64,000 nucleotides of DNA from the NCBI RefSeq assembly GCF_020037125.1, contig NZ_JAIQDG010000023.1, positions 122,322-186,321 of the forward strand, read 5' to 3'. Positions 1 to 9,382 of this stretch are shown piece after piece (position 1 is the first letter of the stretch; every line of letters begins with the position of its first letter). The position numbers and the translations under genes are program-made. The notes beneath the pieces were generated by a model, which saw only the letters and a list, made by a program, of their open reading frames with translations, ran no database searches and had not been told where the DNA came from. The stretch is from Myxococcus sp. RHSTA-1-4. Its GTDB lineage: Bacteria; Myxococcota; Myxococcia; Myxococcales; Myxococcaceae.

Positions 1-2
1 AG

Positions 3-461
3 ACGGTGCGCGGCGTCGTGCTGCGGCCGGGCGTGGTGTACGGGCGCTCGGGCAGCCTCACGGGCATGTGGTTCCAGGGCGCGGTGGAGGGAGACCTGCG
101 CGTCTTCGGCGACGGCGCGAACCGCTGGGTGACGGTGCACGTGGAGGACCTGGCGGAGGCGTACGTGCGCGCGGCGGAGCGGAACGTGGCGGGAGAGGCC
201 TTCCTCCTCGGGGACGGCTCGCGCGAGCGCGTGCGTGACATGGTGGACGCGGCGGTGCGCGCCGCGGGAGGCAAGGCCCGCGTCACCTGGGTGCCCGCGT
301 CGCAGGCGCCGGAGGGCATGCGCGAGTTCGCCGAGTGCCTCGCGCTGGACCAGGCCGCGGACGCGTCGAAGGCCCGGCGGCTGCTGGACTGGGAGCCCCG
401 GCACACGGGCTTCTCCGCCGAGGCGCCCACCTACCTGGCCGCGTGGAAGGCGTCGCGGTAG
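3..461 (+). CDS. NAD-dependent epimerase/dehydratase family protein (C-terminal part)
   Basis: The window edge cuts off the 5' part; the frame is already open at base 3 and about 152 codons remain. The remnant looks like the C-terminal half of an extended short-chain dehydrogenase/epimerase: a GVVYGR motif, then an FGDG...VTVHVEDLAEAYV segment, which in this family lines the sugar-nucleotide or substrate pocket. The Rossmann glycine motif and catalytic Tyr-x3-Lys would lie upstream of the window. These enzymes use bound NAD(P) to oxidise, epimerise or dehydrate nucleotide sugars and related substrates, but the substrate cannot be told here. It converges on the sigma factor gene, with 15 bases between the stops. 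Confidence 0.8.
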   Translation, partial: TVRGVVLRPGVVYGRSGSLTGMWFQGAVEGDLRVFGDGANRWVTVHVEDLAEAYVRAAERNVAGEAFLLGDGSRERVRDMVDAAVRAAGGKARVTWVPASQAPEGMREFAECLALDQAADASKARRLLDWEPRHTGFSAEAPTYLAAWKASR

Positions 462-476
462 CGCACCCGGGCGCGG

Positions 477-1742
477 CTATGCGTCCGCTCCATCGAGCAG
501 CTCGCGCAGCCGTTCTTCGAGGAAGCGCCGCTCCGGCCCGGTCCGCACCAGCGCCAGCGCGCGCCGGTAGCTGGCCGCCGCCTCCTCGTGACGGCCCAGG
601 CGCCGCAGCAGCTCGGCGCGAGCGGCCGGCAGCAGGTGGTAGCGGGTGAGGCGTCCGGAGGTCTCCAGGTCGTCCACCAGCGCCAGTCCGTGCTCGGGGC
701 CTCGCGCCATGGCCACCGCCGCCGCGCGGTTGAGCTCCACGACGGGGCCGGGGGACAGCTCGCACAGCCGCTCGTAGAGCACGGCAATCTGTGCCCAGTC
801 GGTGTCCTCGGGCCGCGCGGCCTGCGCGTGCAGCGCGGCGATGGCGGCCTGGAGCGTGTAGGGCCCACGGGCGCCCAGCGCGAGCGCCGCGTCCAGCTCC
901 GCGAGGCCCTCCCGAATCTCCTCCCCGTCCCACAGCGCGCGGTCCTGCCGGTCCAGCAGGACGAGGCCCCCATCCTCGGCCACGCGGGCGCGGCGGCGCG
1001 AGTGGTGCAGCAGCATCAGCGCGAGCAGGGACGCCACCTCCGGGTGGCGCGGCAGGAGCGAGCGCGCGAGCCGGCCCAGGCGCAGCGCCTCGGCGCACAG
1101 CTCCACCCTCAGCAAATCGGGCCCGTCCGTCGCCGCGTAGCCCTCGGAGAAGACGAGGTACACGGTGTGCAGCACCCCGCGCGTGCGCTCACCCAGTGCG
1201 TCGGCGTCCGGTACGACGTAGGGGATGCCCGCGTCGCGAATCTTGCGCTGCGCGCGCACCAGCCGCTGCGCCATCGTCGCCGGCGGCACGAGGAAGGCGT
1301 GTGCGATTTCCTCGGTCGTGAGGCCGCACAGGGTGCGCAGCGCGAGCGCCACCTGCGCCTCGGGCGCGAGCGCCGGGTGGCAGCAGGTGAAGAGCAGGCG
1401 CAGGGTGTCATCCGGAAGCGCCTGCCACTCCGAGCCATCCGGGGGCGGGGTGAGCGCCTGCTCGATGCGCGCCACCGCCTCCAGCGCGTCGATGCGGGCG
1501 CCCAGTCGCACCCCGCGCCGCACGCGGTCCACCGCCTTGTTGCGCGCGGCCCGGATGAGCCAGGCCCGGGGCTCACGGGGAGCACCCTCGCGAGGCCATT
1601 GCGCGAGCGCATCCGCGAAGGCTTCCTGCACCACCTCCTCGGCGGCGGCGAAGTCTCCGCCGAGCACACGGATGACCGTGGCCACGATGCGGCCATGGTC
1701 CTCACGGTACGTCCGCTCCAACAGGGAGCCGGGAGTGCTCAT
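477..1742 (-). CDS. RNA polymerase ECF sigma factor, ECF42-like (with C-terminal extension)
   Basis: A 421-residue sigma-70 family protein. Region 2 (about residues 10-75) has the EEVVQEAFADAL helix and the ARNKAVDRVRR stretch; region 4 (about 115-165) has the LRTLCGLTTEEIAHAFL helix-turn-helix. About 230 further residues follow (DUF6596-type, TPR-like), the hallmark of ECF42. Members of this group lack an anti-sigma factor and are encoded beside DGPF/YCII proteins. That is the case here: the YCII gene ends 18 bases upstream on the same strand, so the two probably form an operon. The role of the extension is inferred from family knowledge; it is thought to be needed for activity. Confidence 0.9.
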   Translation of the reverse strand: MSTPGSLLERTYREDHGRIVATVIRVLGGDFAAAEEVVQEAFADALAQWPREGAPREPRAWLIRAARNKAVDRVRRGVRLGARIDALEAVARIEQALTPPPDGSEWQALPDDTLRLLFTCCHPALAPEAQVALALRTLCGLTTEEIAHAFLVPPATMAQRLVRAQRKIRDAGIPYVVPDADALGERTRGVLHTVYLVFSEGYAATDGPDLLRVELCAEALRLGRLARSLLPRHPEVASLLALMLLHHSRRRARVAEDGGLVLLDRQDRALWDGEEIREGLAELDAALALGARGPYTLQAAIAALHAQAARPEDTDWAQIAVLYERLCELSPGPVVELNRAAAVAMARGPEHGLALVDDLETSGRLTRYHLLPAARAELLRRLGRHEEAAASYRRALALVRTGPERRFLEERLRELLDGADA

Positions 1743-1760
1743 GCGCGCTGTCGGGAGGCG

Positions 1761-2123
1761 CTAGCCCTGCGGCTGCGAGAAGTCCACGACGGGGCGGACC
1801 TCGATGCAGCCGGTGCGCGCGGCGGGAATGCGCGAGGCGATGGCGATGGCCTGGTCGATGTTCTCCGCCTCGATGAGGTAGAAGCCGCCGAGCTGCTCCT
1901 TCGTCTCGGCGAAGGGGCCGTCCGTCGTCAGGCGCTTGCCGTCGCGGATGCGCACCGTGGTGGCGGTGGCGATGGGCTGCAGCGCCTCGCCGGCCACGTA
2001 GTTGCCGCTCTTCTTGATGCCTTCGGTGAAGGCCAAGTACTCGCCCATCACCTGGTCGGCCTCGCTCTTCGGCATCGACTCCCACTGCTTCTCGTTCTCG
2101 TAGATGGCCAGCACGTAGCGCAT
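1761..2123 (-). CDS. YCII/DGPF-domain protein
   Basis: A 120-residue protein with the diagnostic DGPFAETKEQLGGFYLIE segment (about residues 68-85) of the YCII/DGPF family, a small ferredoxin-like fold. The family's biochemical role is not established. I chose the ATG at 2123 because GAGGAA lies 5-10 bases upstream; an in-frame ATG five codons further up is possible but has no better site. It is co-directional with and just upstream of the ECF42-like sigma factor gene, the standard arrangement for this pair, in which the sigma factor activates the DGPF gene. A matching promoter candidate lies about 45 bases upstream. Confidence 0.87.
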   Translation of the reverse strand: MRYVLAIYENEKQWESMPKSEADQVMGEYLAFTEGIKKSGNYVAGEALQPIATATTVRIRDGKRLTTDGPFAETKEQLGGFYLIEAENIDQAIAIASRIPAARTGCIEVRPVVDFSQPQG

Positions 2124-2444
2124 GGTGTTCCTCGTCATTTCAGGGGGAGTGGAGCCTCCCCGGCGAGTGGTCGAACGAGGTCCGCGGAATTCGACCGGCA
2201 TTTTCCGTGGGATTTGCCCGGCGCTCCAGGCACGCCACGTCGCTTCGGGGGCTCGTGGTTTCAGGGGGTTGGGGTTGAGGGCGGCCGGGCGGGGCTGGCG
2301 TGGCCCGGGTGCCCGGGTGGCCAGGGGACATGGCCGGTCCGGACACCGTTCGCAGCGGGAGGTAGGGACGCTCGCGGCTTGAGTGCGGTGTTCCACCCTG
2401 GTATCCGCAGAGCCCCTCACCCCGCCGGAGGCAGGAAAGCCGCG
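2124..2444. other. Divergent intergenic region, YCII gene / ettA
   Basis: A 321-base gap between divergently transcribed genes. The YCII side holds the inverted repeat at 2169-2196. The ettA side ends in a GGAGG-AGGAAAG ribosome-binding tract. I see no credible short gene; open frames here are composition-driven. Confidence 0.6.
2169..2196 (-). promoter_or_regulatory. Candidate ECF42-type promoter / inverted repeat upstream of the YCII gene
   Basis: On the minus strand, GGTCGA and CGACC are separated by 17 bases, and together form a perfect 7-base inverted repeat (GGTCGAA ... TTCGACC, 14-base spacer). This resembles the ECF42 promoter type (TGTCGA -35, CGA-containing -10). The -10-like half lies about 45 bases before the YCII start. 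The promoter reading is inference; the repeat could instead be an operator. Confidence 0.4.
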
Positions 2445-4124
2445 ATGGCCCAGAATTTCATCTTCACGATGCAGGACCTGCGCAAGGTCAAGAATGGCAA
2501 GGAGATCCTCAAGGGCATCTACCTGTCGTTCTTCCCGGGCGCGAAGATTGGTGTCATCGGCCCCAACGGCTCCGGTAAGTCGACGCTGCTGCGCATCATG
2601 GCGGGCGTGGACACGGAGTTCTTCGGCGTGGCCAAGCCGGACCCGGGCGCCAAGGTGGGCTACCTGGCGCAGGAGCCGCAGCTCGACCCCTCGCTGGACG
2701 TGAAGGGGAACGTGGAGCTGGGCCTCAAGGAGATTCGCGCCACGCTGGACCGCTTCAACGAAATCAGCGCGAAGTTCGCCGAGCCCATGGACGACGCCGC
2801 CATGGAGAAGCTCCTGGCCGAGCAGGCCAGGCTCCAGGACGCCATCGACGCGGTGAACGGCTGGGAGCTGGACCGCACCATCGAGATGGCCATGGACGCG
2901 CTGCGCCTGCCCCCGGGCGATGCGAACGTGACGACGCTGTCCGGTGGTGAGAAGCGCCGCGTGGCGCTGTGCCGCATCCTGCTGGAGAAGCCGGACCTGC
3001 TGCTGCTGGATGAGCCCACCAACCACCTGGACGCGGAGAGCGTCGCGTGGCTGGAGCAGGCGCTGAAGGAGTACAAGGGCACCATCGTCTGCATCACCCA
3101 CGACCGCTACTTCCTCGACAACGCGGCGGAGTGGATTCTGGAGCTGGACCGCGGCGAGGGCGTGCCCTGGAAGGGCAACTACTCGAGCTGGCTGGACCAG
3201 AAGCAGAAGCGGCTGGAGCTGGAGGAGAAGGCGGAGAGCCACCGTCAGAAGACACTCAAGCGCGAGCTGGAGTGGGTGCGCCAGTCGCCGAAGGCGCGTC
3301 AGGCCAAGAGCAAGGCGCGTATCTCCGCGTACGAGGAGCTGCTCAACCAGACGCAGGAGAAGCGCGACCCCACGGGCGAGGTCATCATCCCTCCCGGGCC
3401 CCGGCTGGGGGGCCTGGTGGTGGAGGCGAAGGGGCTGCGCAAGGCGTACGGAGACCGGCTGCTCATCGACGACCTGAGCTTCAAGCTGCCGCCCGGCGGC
3501 ATCGTCGGCGTGATTGGCCCCAACGGCGCCGGCAAGACGACGCTGTTCCGGATGATGACCGGCATGGAGAAGCCGGACGCGGGCGAGCTGCGCATCGGCG
3601 AGACGGTGAAGCTGGCCTACGTGGACCAGAGCCGCGACGCGCTGAATGGTGACAACACGGTGTTCCAGGAGGTCAGCGGCGGGCTGGACCACCTGGACCT
3701 GGGCAAGGGCGGACAGATTCCGAGCCGCGCGTACCTGGCGGGCTTCGCCTTCAAGGGGCAGGACCAGCAGAAGCGCGTGAAGGACCTGTCCGGCGGCGAG
3801 CGCAACCGCGTGCACCTGGCGAAGATGCTGAAGAGCGGCGGAAACCTGCTGCTGCTCGACGAGCCCACGAACGACCTGGACGTGGAGACGCTGCGGAGCC
3901 TGGAGGACGCGCTGTTGAGCTTCGCGGGCTGCGCGGTGGTCATCAGCCACGACCGCTGGTTCCTGGACCGCATCGCCACGCACATCCTGGCGTTCGAAGG
4001 GGACAGCAAGGCGTTCTTCTTCGAGGGCAACTTCCAGGACTACGAGGCCGACAAGAAGAAGCGGCTCGGCCCCGAGGCGCTGGAGCCGCACCGCATCCGC
4101 TACCGGCCCATCACGAAGAGCTGA
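2445..4124 (+). CDS. ettA: Energy-dependent translational throttle protein EttA (ABC-F ATPase)
   Basis: A 559-residue soluble protein with two ABC ATPase domains and no membrane segments. The first Walker A is GPNGSGKST with signature LSGGEKRR and Walker B LLLLDEPTNHLD; the second is GPNGAGKTT with LSGGERNR and LLLLDEPTNDLD. Between them lies a charged linker helical region (about residues 240-320), the P-site tRNA-interacting motif of ABC-F factors. Length matches E. coli EttA (555 residues). EttA binds the ribosomal E site and gates entry into elongation according to ATP/ADP ratio. The start at 2445 is preceded by GGAGGCAGGAAAG and gives the family N-terminus; the open frame upstream is not coding. 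Confidence 0.96.
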   Translation: MAQNFIFTMQDLRKVKNGKEILKGIYLSFFPGAKIGVIGPNGSGKSTLLRIMAGVDTEFFGVAKPDPGAKVGYLAQEPQLDPSLDVKGNVELGLKEIRATLDRFNEISAKFAEPMDDAAMEKLLAEQARLQDAIDAVNGWELDRTIEMAMDALRLPPGDANVTTLSGGEKRRVALCRILLEKPDLLLLDEPTNHLDAESVAWLEQALKEYKGTIVCITHDRYFLDNAAEWILELDRGEGVPWKGNYSSWLDQKQKRLELEEKAESHRQKTLKRELEWVRQSPKARQAKSKARISAYEELLNQTQEKRDPTGEVIIPPGPRLGGLVVEAKGLRKAYGDRLLIDDLSFKLPPGGIVGVIGPNGAGKTTLFRMMTGMEKPDAGELRIGETVKLAYVDQSRDALNGDNTVFQEVSGGLDHLDLGKGGQIPSRAYLAGFAFKGQDQQKRVKDLSGGERNRVHLAKMLKSGGNLLLLDEPTNDLDVETLRSLEDALLSFAGCAVVISHDRWFLDRIATHILAFEGDSKAFFFEGNFQDYEADKKKRLGPEALEPHRIRYRPITKS

Positions 4125-4141
4125 GCCGGGGAGGGCGCGCC

Positions 4142-4170
4142 GCCGCCGGAGGCTCAAGGGCTCCGGCGGC
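4142..4170. terminator. Hairpin between convergent genes (likely bidirectional terminator)
   Basis: A perfect 10-base stem, GCCGCCGGAG / CTCCGGCGGC, around a 9-base loop, 18 bases after the ettA stop and overlapping the stop codon of the convergent small gene. There is no T-tract, so intrinsic termination is plausible but unproven. Confidence 0.5.
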
Positions 4171-4372
4171 CCACGAGGCGCGCGAGGAGGTCCTGGAACT
4201 CGTCGGGGCGGAGATTCACCTGCTCGACGACGTGCCCGTAGAGCATCGCCGTGGGCACGGCGCGGCCGCCCTGCTCCTGCTCCAGCCGGTGCAGCGCGTG
4301 GAGGATGATGCGCTCCACCCGGGTGAGGCCGTCACGCACGTCGGGGATTCGGTCGCGGGGGTCCTGGGGCAT
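4154..4372 (-). CDS. Small conserved-looking hypothetical protein
   Basis: A 72-residue acidic/basic protein with no signal peptide or membrane segment. It contains a likely helical pair (DGLTRVERIILHALHRLEQE, then a HVVEQVNLRPDEFQDLLARL stretch), which looks like a small winged-helix or helical-bundle fold, but I do not recognise a family. Codon use fits the genome and the frame is bounded by a convergent hairpin. It is divergent from the RING-protein gene with 166 bases between. Function unknown. Confidence 0.6.
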   Translation of the reverse strand: MPQDPRDRIPDVRDGLTRVERIILHALHRLEQEQGGRAVPTAMLYGHVVEQVNLRPDEFQDLLARLVGRRSP

Positions 4373-4538
4373 TGACGCCCCAGCGTACCTCGTGGGGGAG
4401 GCGCCGACGCCCGCCTCCCTTGCAGGCCCTCGCTTCTGCTACACTGCGGTGCCGGGGCGGCTCTGGGTGTGCTTCCTTCTCACTCCCGATAGGTAGTGCA
4501 TCCGCTCTCCGCCCCGCTTTTCTCTCACCGGAGGCATC

Positions 4539-7172
4539 GTGGCTTCGCCCGCGCTCGACCTGCCCGGGGCCACGGACGCCACCGCGGCCCTGCTGCTTCA
4601 GCGGACGTCTCGCGTCTTCGTCCCCACGCAGCCCGTCACCCGCGCGCCTTCGCCCCAGGGACGCGCGGGCGTGCGCGCGCTCGAAGCGGACCTGCTCGCG
4701 CTGGGCTACACGCTCTCCGGCCCGCTCCAGGACGCGCTCGCCGCGCTCCCGCCCGAGACGCTCGCGGCGGTGGGGCGCTTCGTCTTCGACACGCTCGCGG
4801 AATCGCTTGGCCAGAACCGGCCCTTCGTGCCCCTCTTCCTGAACTTCCCCGCCAGCGTGCCGGTGGACACCGACTCGCTGTTCGTGCAGCGCGTGCGGGT
4901 GTGGCTCTTCCAGGAAGGCGAGCACCCCTGCATCCACTGTGGAAAGGTGGCCACGGTGCGGGCGCTCGACCCGTGTGCCCACGTCGTCTGCACGAGCTGC
5001 TTCGACCCGCGTGAGTACAGCGCGTGTCCCATCTGCCACCGGCGTGTCTCTCCAGGGCAGCCCTATTTCCAGCCGGTGACCCACCCGTCCACTCCGTCCC
5101 TCTACGTGCGCCGGCATGGGCACATGACGCGGCTGTCGCTGGGGACGGACCTGGAGGCCGCCGCGCGCGAGGTGCTTCAGCGACTGCTCGCGCGCGCCAC
5201 CGTCCTTCGCCCGGACGAGCTGGACGTGCTCCGCACGCTCGTCTTCGGCTTCGGGCTGAGGGCGCTCGGCTGGCTTCCGGCGCGCATCCCCGTGAAGGAG
5301 ACCCTGGCCCACGTCGTCGGCGCCCTGCTGCTGCGTGAGCCCGCGGCCATGGGCGACGTGCTGGGCGGCGCCGCCTCGCACCTGAGGACCGCGACGGACA
5401 TCCTCCGGGTGCTCGTCGCGTGGGCCGGGGGGAACCCGGACCTGTCGGTGAAGGTTCCGCTCAAGAGCCACCCGCGCCCGCTGCGGCGCGCCGTGATGGA
5501 GACGCTGGAGTCCCTCCCACTGCTGAACCTCACCGAGGACGTGCACCGCCATCCGGGCCTCTGGAAGGCCATGGCGGGGCAGCTCCACGTCTTCGAGCGC
5601 TGGAGCGAGTTCCCGAACGTCGCGCTCGCCTTCGCCACGCTGCGTGGCACGGTGCTGTCGCCGGAGACGGACTTCGGTCAGGCGCTGCTCGCCCAGGCCC
5701 GTGCGCTTCCAGAGGCCTTCCCGGCGCGTCCCGTGGAAGGGGGCTTCACGGTGGGCTTCCGCTCGTGGAGCGCACAGGTGGAGGAGGCCCTGGGGCGGCG
5801 GAATCTGGACGGCGCGCTGCGGCTCCTCCGGCAGCGCCCCGGGGAGCTGCTGCGCCGGCTGGACCACGTGGCTCGCACGGCGCTCGGCGGAGGGGATGGC
5901 GCCTCCAGCGAGAAGGAGCTCGCCGCCACCCTGGAAGCGGCGGCACCGCGCGCCGCGCCCGCGCTCCTGCTCACCGCCGCCGCGCACCTGCGCCGCCGGA
6001 ACGCGCCCTTCGCACGGCGGGTGTTCTTCCCCAAGGGAGAGGCGACCCACGCCTGGGGCACCGAGGACCGGCGGCCACTCCTGCCCGGGGACACCATCGG
6101 CCAGCTTGTCGGCACGCTGGAGCGCGAGCTGCTCCGGCGCGCGGAGCGGCTGCCTTCCCTCCCGCAGGCGCTGCTCGACGAGAAGCTCGGCGACCTGCTG
6201 GTGCCCCTGGCGGAGAAGACCGCGTCGCGCGCGCTGGTGGCGGTGCCGCGCGGAAGCGTGCTGGAGCTGCCCCAGGGCGAGCACCTGCGCTTCTTCGTGC
6301 ACTGGACGGAGCCGAAGGACACGCGGGTGGACCTCGACTTGTCGGTGGCGCTCTATGACGAGAAGTGGTGGCTCGTGGACCTGTGCGACTACACGAACCT
6401 GCGCCTCTCGGGGGATGCCGCCGTGCACTCCGGAGACGTCACCTCCGGACCGGCGCCACTCGGAGGCGCCGAGTTCCTGGACGTGCACGCGCCCGCGCTG
6501 CTGAAGCAGGGCGTGCGCTACGCGGTGCCGGTGGTGTTCTCCTTCAACAGCGTGCCCTTCGACCGCATGGAGGACGCCTTCGCGGGCTTCATGGTGCGCG
6601 AGGGCACGGCCGGGCGTCACTTCGACGCGCGCTCGGTGGAGCAGCGCTTCGACCTGCAAGGGAGCGCCAGGATTTCGGTGCCGCTCGTCATCGACCTCGT
6701 GGAGCGCCGGATGCGCTGGGTGGACGTGAAGGTGCCGTCCGAGGACGTCTTCCACAGCGTGCGGCGCGCTCGCGGAGACATTGCCCACTTCGGCAAGGAC
6801 ACGATGGCCTACTTCGGCACCGGCGCGAGGCCGACCCTCTGGGAGCTCGCGTGCCTGCACGCGGCCGCGCGCACCCGCACGGTGCACGTGCGCCGGAGGA
6901 ATGGGGGCGTGGCCGTCCTCACCCGCTCGCCGGACGAGGACGCCGGCCGCTTCCTCCGGCGGCTGCGCCGGCTGGAGGACGCGCGGGAGGTGCCACGGCT
7001 GGAGCTCGGCGGTGCGCCCACCTTCTTCGCGGGCCTCTCCGACGACCCCTCACTGCCCGAGGGGAGCGAGGGCTATGCGCTCCGCTTCCGTCACACGGAC
7101 GCAGGACAGGTGAAGCGGCTCGCCGCGGGGGACCTGGTCGCCGCGCTGCGGGCGGAGATCCGCAAGGGGTGA
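4539..7172 (+). CDS. MXAN_6230/SCO0930-type RING-finger protein with TerD-like domain
   Basis: An 877-residue cytoplasmic protein. Residues about 131-170 form a RING-HC-like zinc finger: CIHC, then CAHVVCTSC and CPIC, in C-x2-C ... C-x-H-x3-C-x2-C ... C-x2-C order. The middle (about 200-560) is helical and unrecognised. About residues 570-740 resemble a TerD-type calcium-binding domain: acidic VDLDLSVALYDEKW, a later GGAEFLDVH, and a ...VIDLVERRMRWVDVKV strand. RING domains with TerD modules are known from bacterial genomic surveys as a rare actinobacterial/myxobacterial family; the biochemical role is not established. It appears monocistronic, flanked by a divergent small gene and the downstream amidohydrolase. 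Confidence 0.85.
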   Translation: MASPALDLPGATDATAALLLQRTSRVFVPTQPVTRAPSPQGRAGVRALEADLLALGYTLSGPLQDALAALPPETLAAVGRFVFDTLAESLGQNRPFVPLFLNFPASVPVDTDSLFVQRVRVWLFQEGEHPCIHCGKVATVRALDPCAHVVCTSCFDPREYSACPICHRRVSPGQPYFQPVTHPSTPSLYVRRHGHMTRLSLGTDLEAAAREVLQRLLARATVLRPDELDVLRTLVFGFGLRALGWLPARIPVKETLAHVVGALLLREPAAMGDVLGGAASHLRTATDILRVLVAWAGGNPDLSVKVPLKSHPRPLRRAVMETLESLPLLNLTEDVHRHPGLWKAMAGQLHVFERWSEFPNVALAFATLRGTVLSPETDFGQALLAQARALPEAFPARPVEGGFTVGFRSWSAQVEEALGRRNLDGALRLLRQRPGELLRRLDHVARTALGGGDGASSEKELAATLEAAAPRAAPALLLTAAAHLRRRNAPFARRVFFPKGEATHAWGTEDRRPLLPGDTIGQLVGTLERELLRRAERLPSLPQALLDEKLGDLLVPLAEKTASRALVAVPRGSVLELPQGEHLRFFVHWTEPKDTRVDLDLSVALYDEKWWLVDLCDYTNLRLSGDAAVHSGDVTSGPAPLGGAEFLDVHAPALLKQGVRYAVPVVFSFNSVPFDRMEDAFAGFMVREGTAGRHFDARSVEQRFDLQGSARISVPLVIDLVERRMRWVDVKVPSEDVFHSVRRARGDIAHFGKDTMAYFGTGARPTLWELACLHAAARTRTVHVRRRNGGVAVLTRSPDEDAGRFLRRLRRLEDAREVPRLELGGAPTFFAGLSDDPSLPEGSEGYALRFRHTDAGQVKRLAAGDLVAALRAEIRKG

Positions 7173-7301
7173 AGCTCTGGCCACACGGAGAGACTGACCG
7201 GGCAGTCGCCGGATGACTGGCGGGCTCGTCACCCGGGACGGCGGCTCGTAGGATTCGGCCTCGCGCCGCTTCCGTTCACCGCGCGCCTGGAGTCGCTCCC
7301 C

Positions 7302-8333
<1,032 letters not shown>

Positions 8334-8352
8334 AGCACTGGCTCCCGCCACT

Positions 8353-9252
8353 TCACCCCGTCCGCTCGCCCCGCAGCCTGGCGCCTTCCTGCTGGAAGAC
8401 CTCCACCAGCAGGTCGATGGCCGCTCTCACTCGCGAGGCATGTTGGAGGTCCGGGTGGACCGCCAGCCAGACCTCGCGTCTGGGAAGGTCATCCACGCGC
8501 GAGAGTCTCACGAGGCCCGGCACTCCGTCCGCGAGGTAGCAGGGCAGCACCGTGAGCCCCAGCCCGTTGCGCGCGGCCTCCAGCAGGGCGTAGCGGCTGT
8601 TGCTGCGCAGGGCGAAGAGGGCCCCGTCCCCCGCGCGCTCCAGCCACTGCTGCTCCGGTGTCTGTGCCAGGGTCTCGTCGTAGCCGAGCAGCACATGCTC
8701 GCGCAGGGCGTCCAGCCGGGGGCGCCCATGCCGGCGCACATAGGTCCTGGAGCCATACAGCGCGAGGGAGAGCTCGCCCAGCTTGCGCACCGTGAGCGTG
8801 GTGGGCTCTTGGGGACGGAACAGCCGCACCGCCACGTCCGCCTCACGGCGTGACAGGTTGAGCACCTGCGTGGCCGCCAGCAACTCCAGCCGCAGTGCGG
8901 GGTGGCGCTCGTGCCAGGCGGGCAGGTGGGGCGCGAGCACGTGGCTCACCACCGTCTCGGGCGCGGTGACGCGGACGCTTCCGGACACCTGGACATCCGC
9001 CCCGGCGAGCTGGCGCTCCAGCGTGGTGGCGGTCTCGTCGATGTGCCGCGCGGCCTGCACCGCCTGCTCGCCAGCGACGGTCAGCCGCATCCCTCCGGGG
9101 GCCTTCTCCAGCAGGCGGACACCCACGGAGCGCTCCAGCGCCGCGAGCCGCCGGCCCACCGTCGCCGCGTCCACGCGCAGCTTGCGCGCCGCCGCCGCGA
9201 GCGAGCCGCCCTCATGCACCGCGAGCAGGTAGCGCAGGTCATTCCAGTCCAC
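8353..9252 (-). CDS. LysR-family transcriptional regulator
   Basis: A 299-residue protein with an N-terminal winged helix-turn-helix (DWNDLRYLLAVHEGGSLAAA..., about residues 2-60) and a periplasmic-binding-like effector domain (about 88-290, starting SGSVRVTAPE and including NGLGLTVLPCYLAD). The start is a GTG at 9252; it gives the usual M-D-W-N-D-L opening of the family. Further upstream the frame is open but antisense to the divergent dehydratase gene. LysR regulators usually control the divergent neighbour, so the dehydratase at 9383 is the obvious candidate target (inference). No palindromic T-N11-A operator could be singled out. Confidence 0.9.
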   Translation of the reverse strand: MDWNDLRYLLAVHEGGSLAAAARKLRVDAATVGRRLAALERSVGVRLLEKAPGGMRLTVAGEQAVQAARHIDETATTLERQLAGADVQVSGSVRVTAPETVVSHVLAPHLPAWHERHPALRLELLAATQVLNLSRREADVAVRLFRPQEPTTLTVRKLGELSLALYGSRTYVRRHGRPRLDALREHVLLGYDETLAQTPEQQWLERAGDGALFALRSNSRYALLEAARNGLGLTVLPCYLADGVPGLVRLSRVDDLPRREVWLAVHPDLQHASRVRAAIDLLVEVFQQEGARLRGERTG

Positions 9253-9382
9253 CCCTGCATTCTCGCATGCCTGCCCCCGCGCTCCTGCCCATTCCTCTCG
9301 GAGGCCCCGGGTGGCACATCCATGGGGCCTTCCCGCCCGAGGCCCCCCAGGCTCCGGCGCGGTGCCGCACACGGGAGTCTCC

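Noticed and set aside
2445..4124. ABC transporter ATPase
   Set aside because: Two ABC domains in one soluble chain with the ABC-F linker and no permease gene nearby point to EttA.
2124..4157. Minus-strand frame running from the YCII gene through ettA
   Set aside because: Only the last 120 residues match YCII; the remainder is antisense to ettA. The true start is the ATG at 2123.
4332..6887. Long minus-strand frame opposite the RING-protein gene
   Set aside because: Same high-GC antisense pattern, no recognisable motif, and overlaps a well supported gene.
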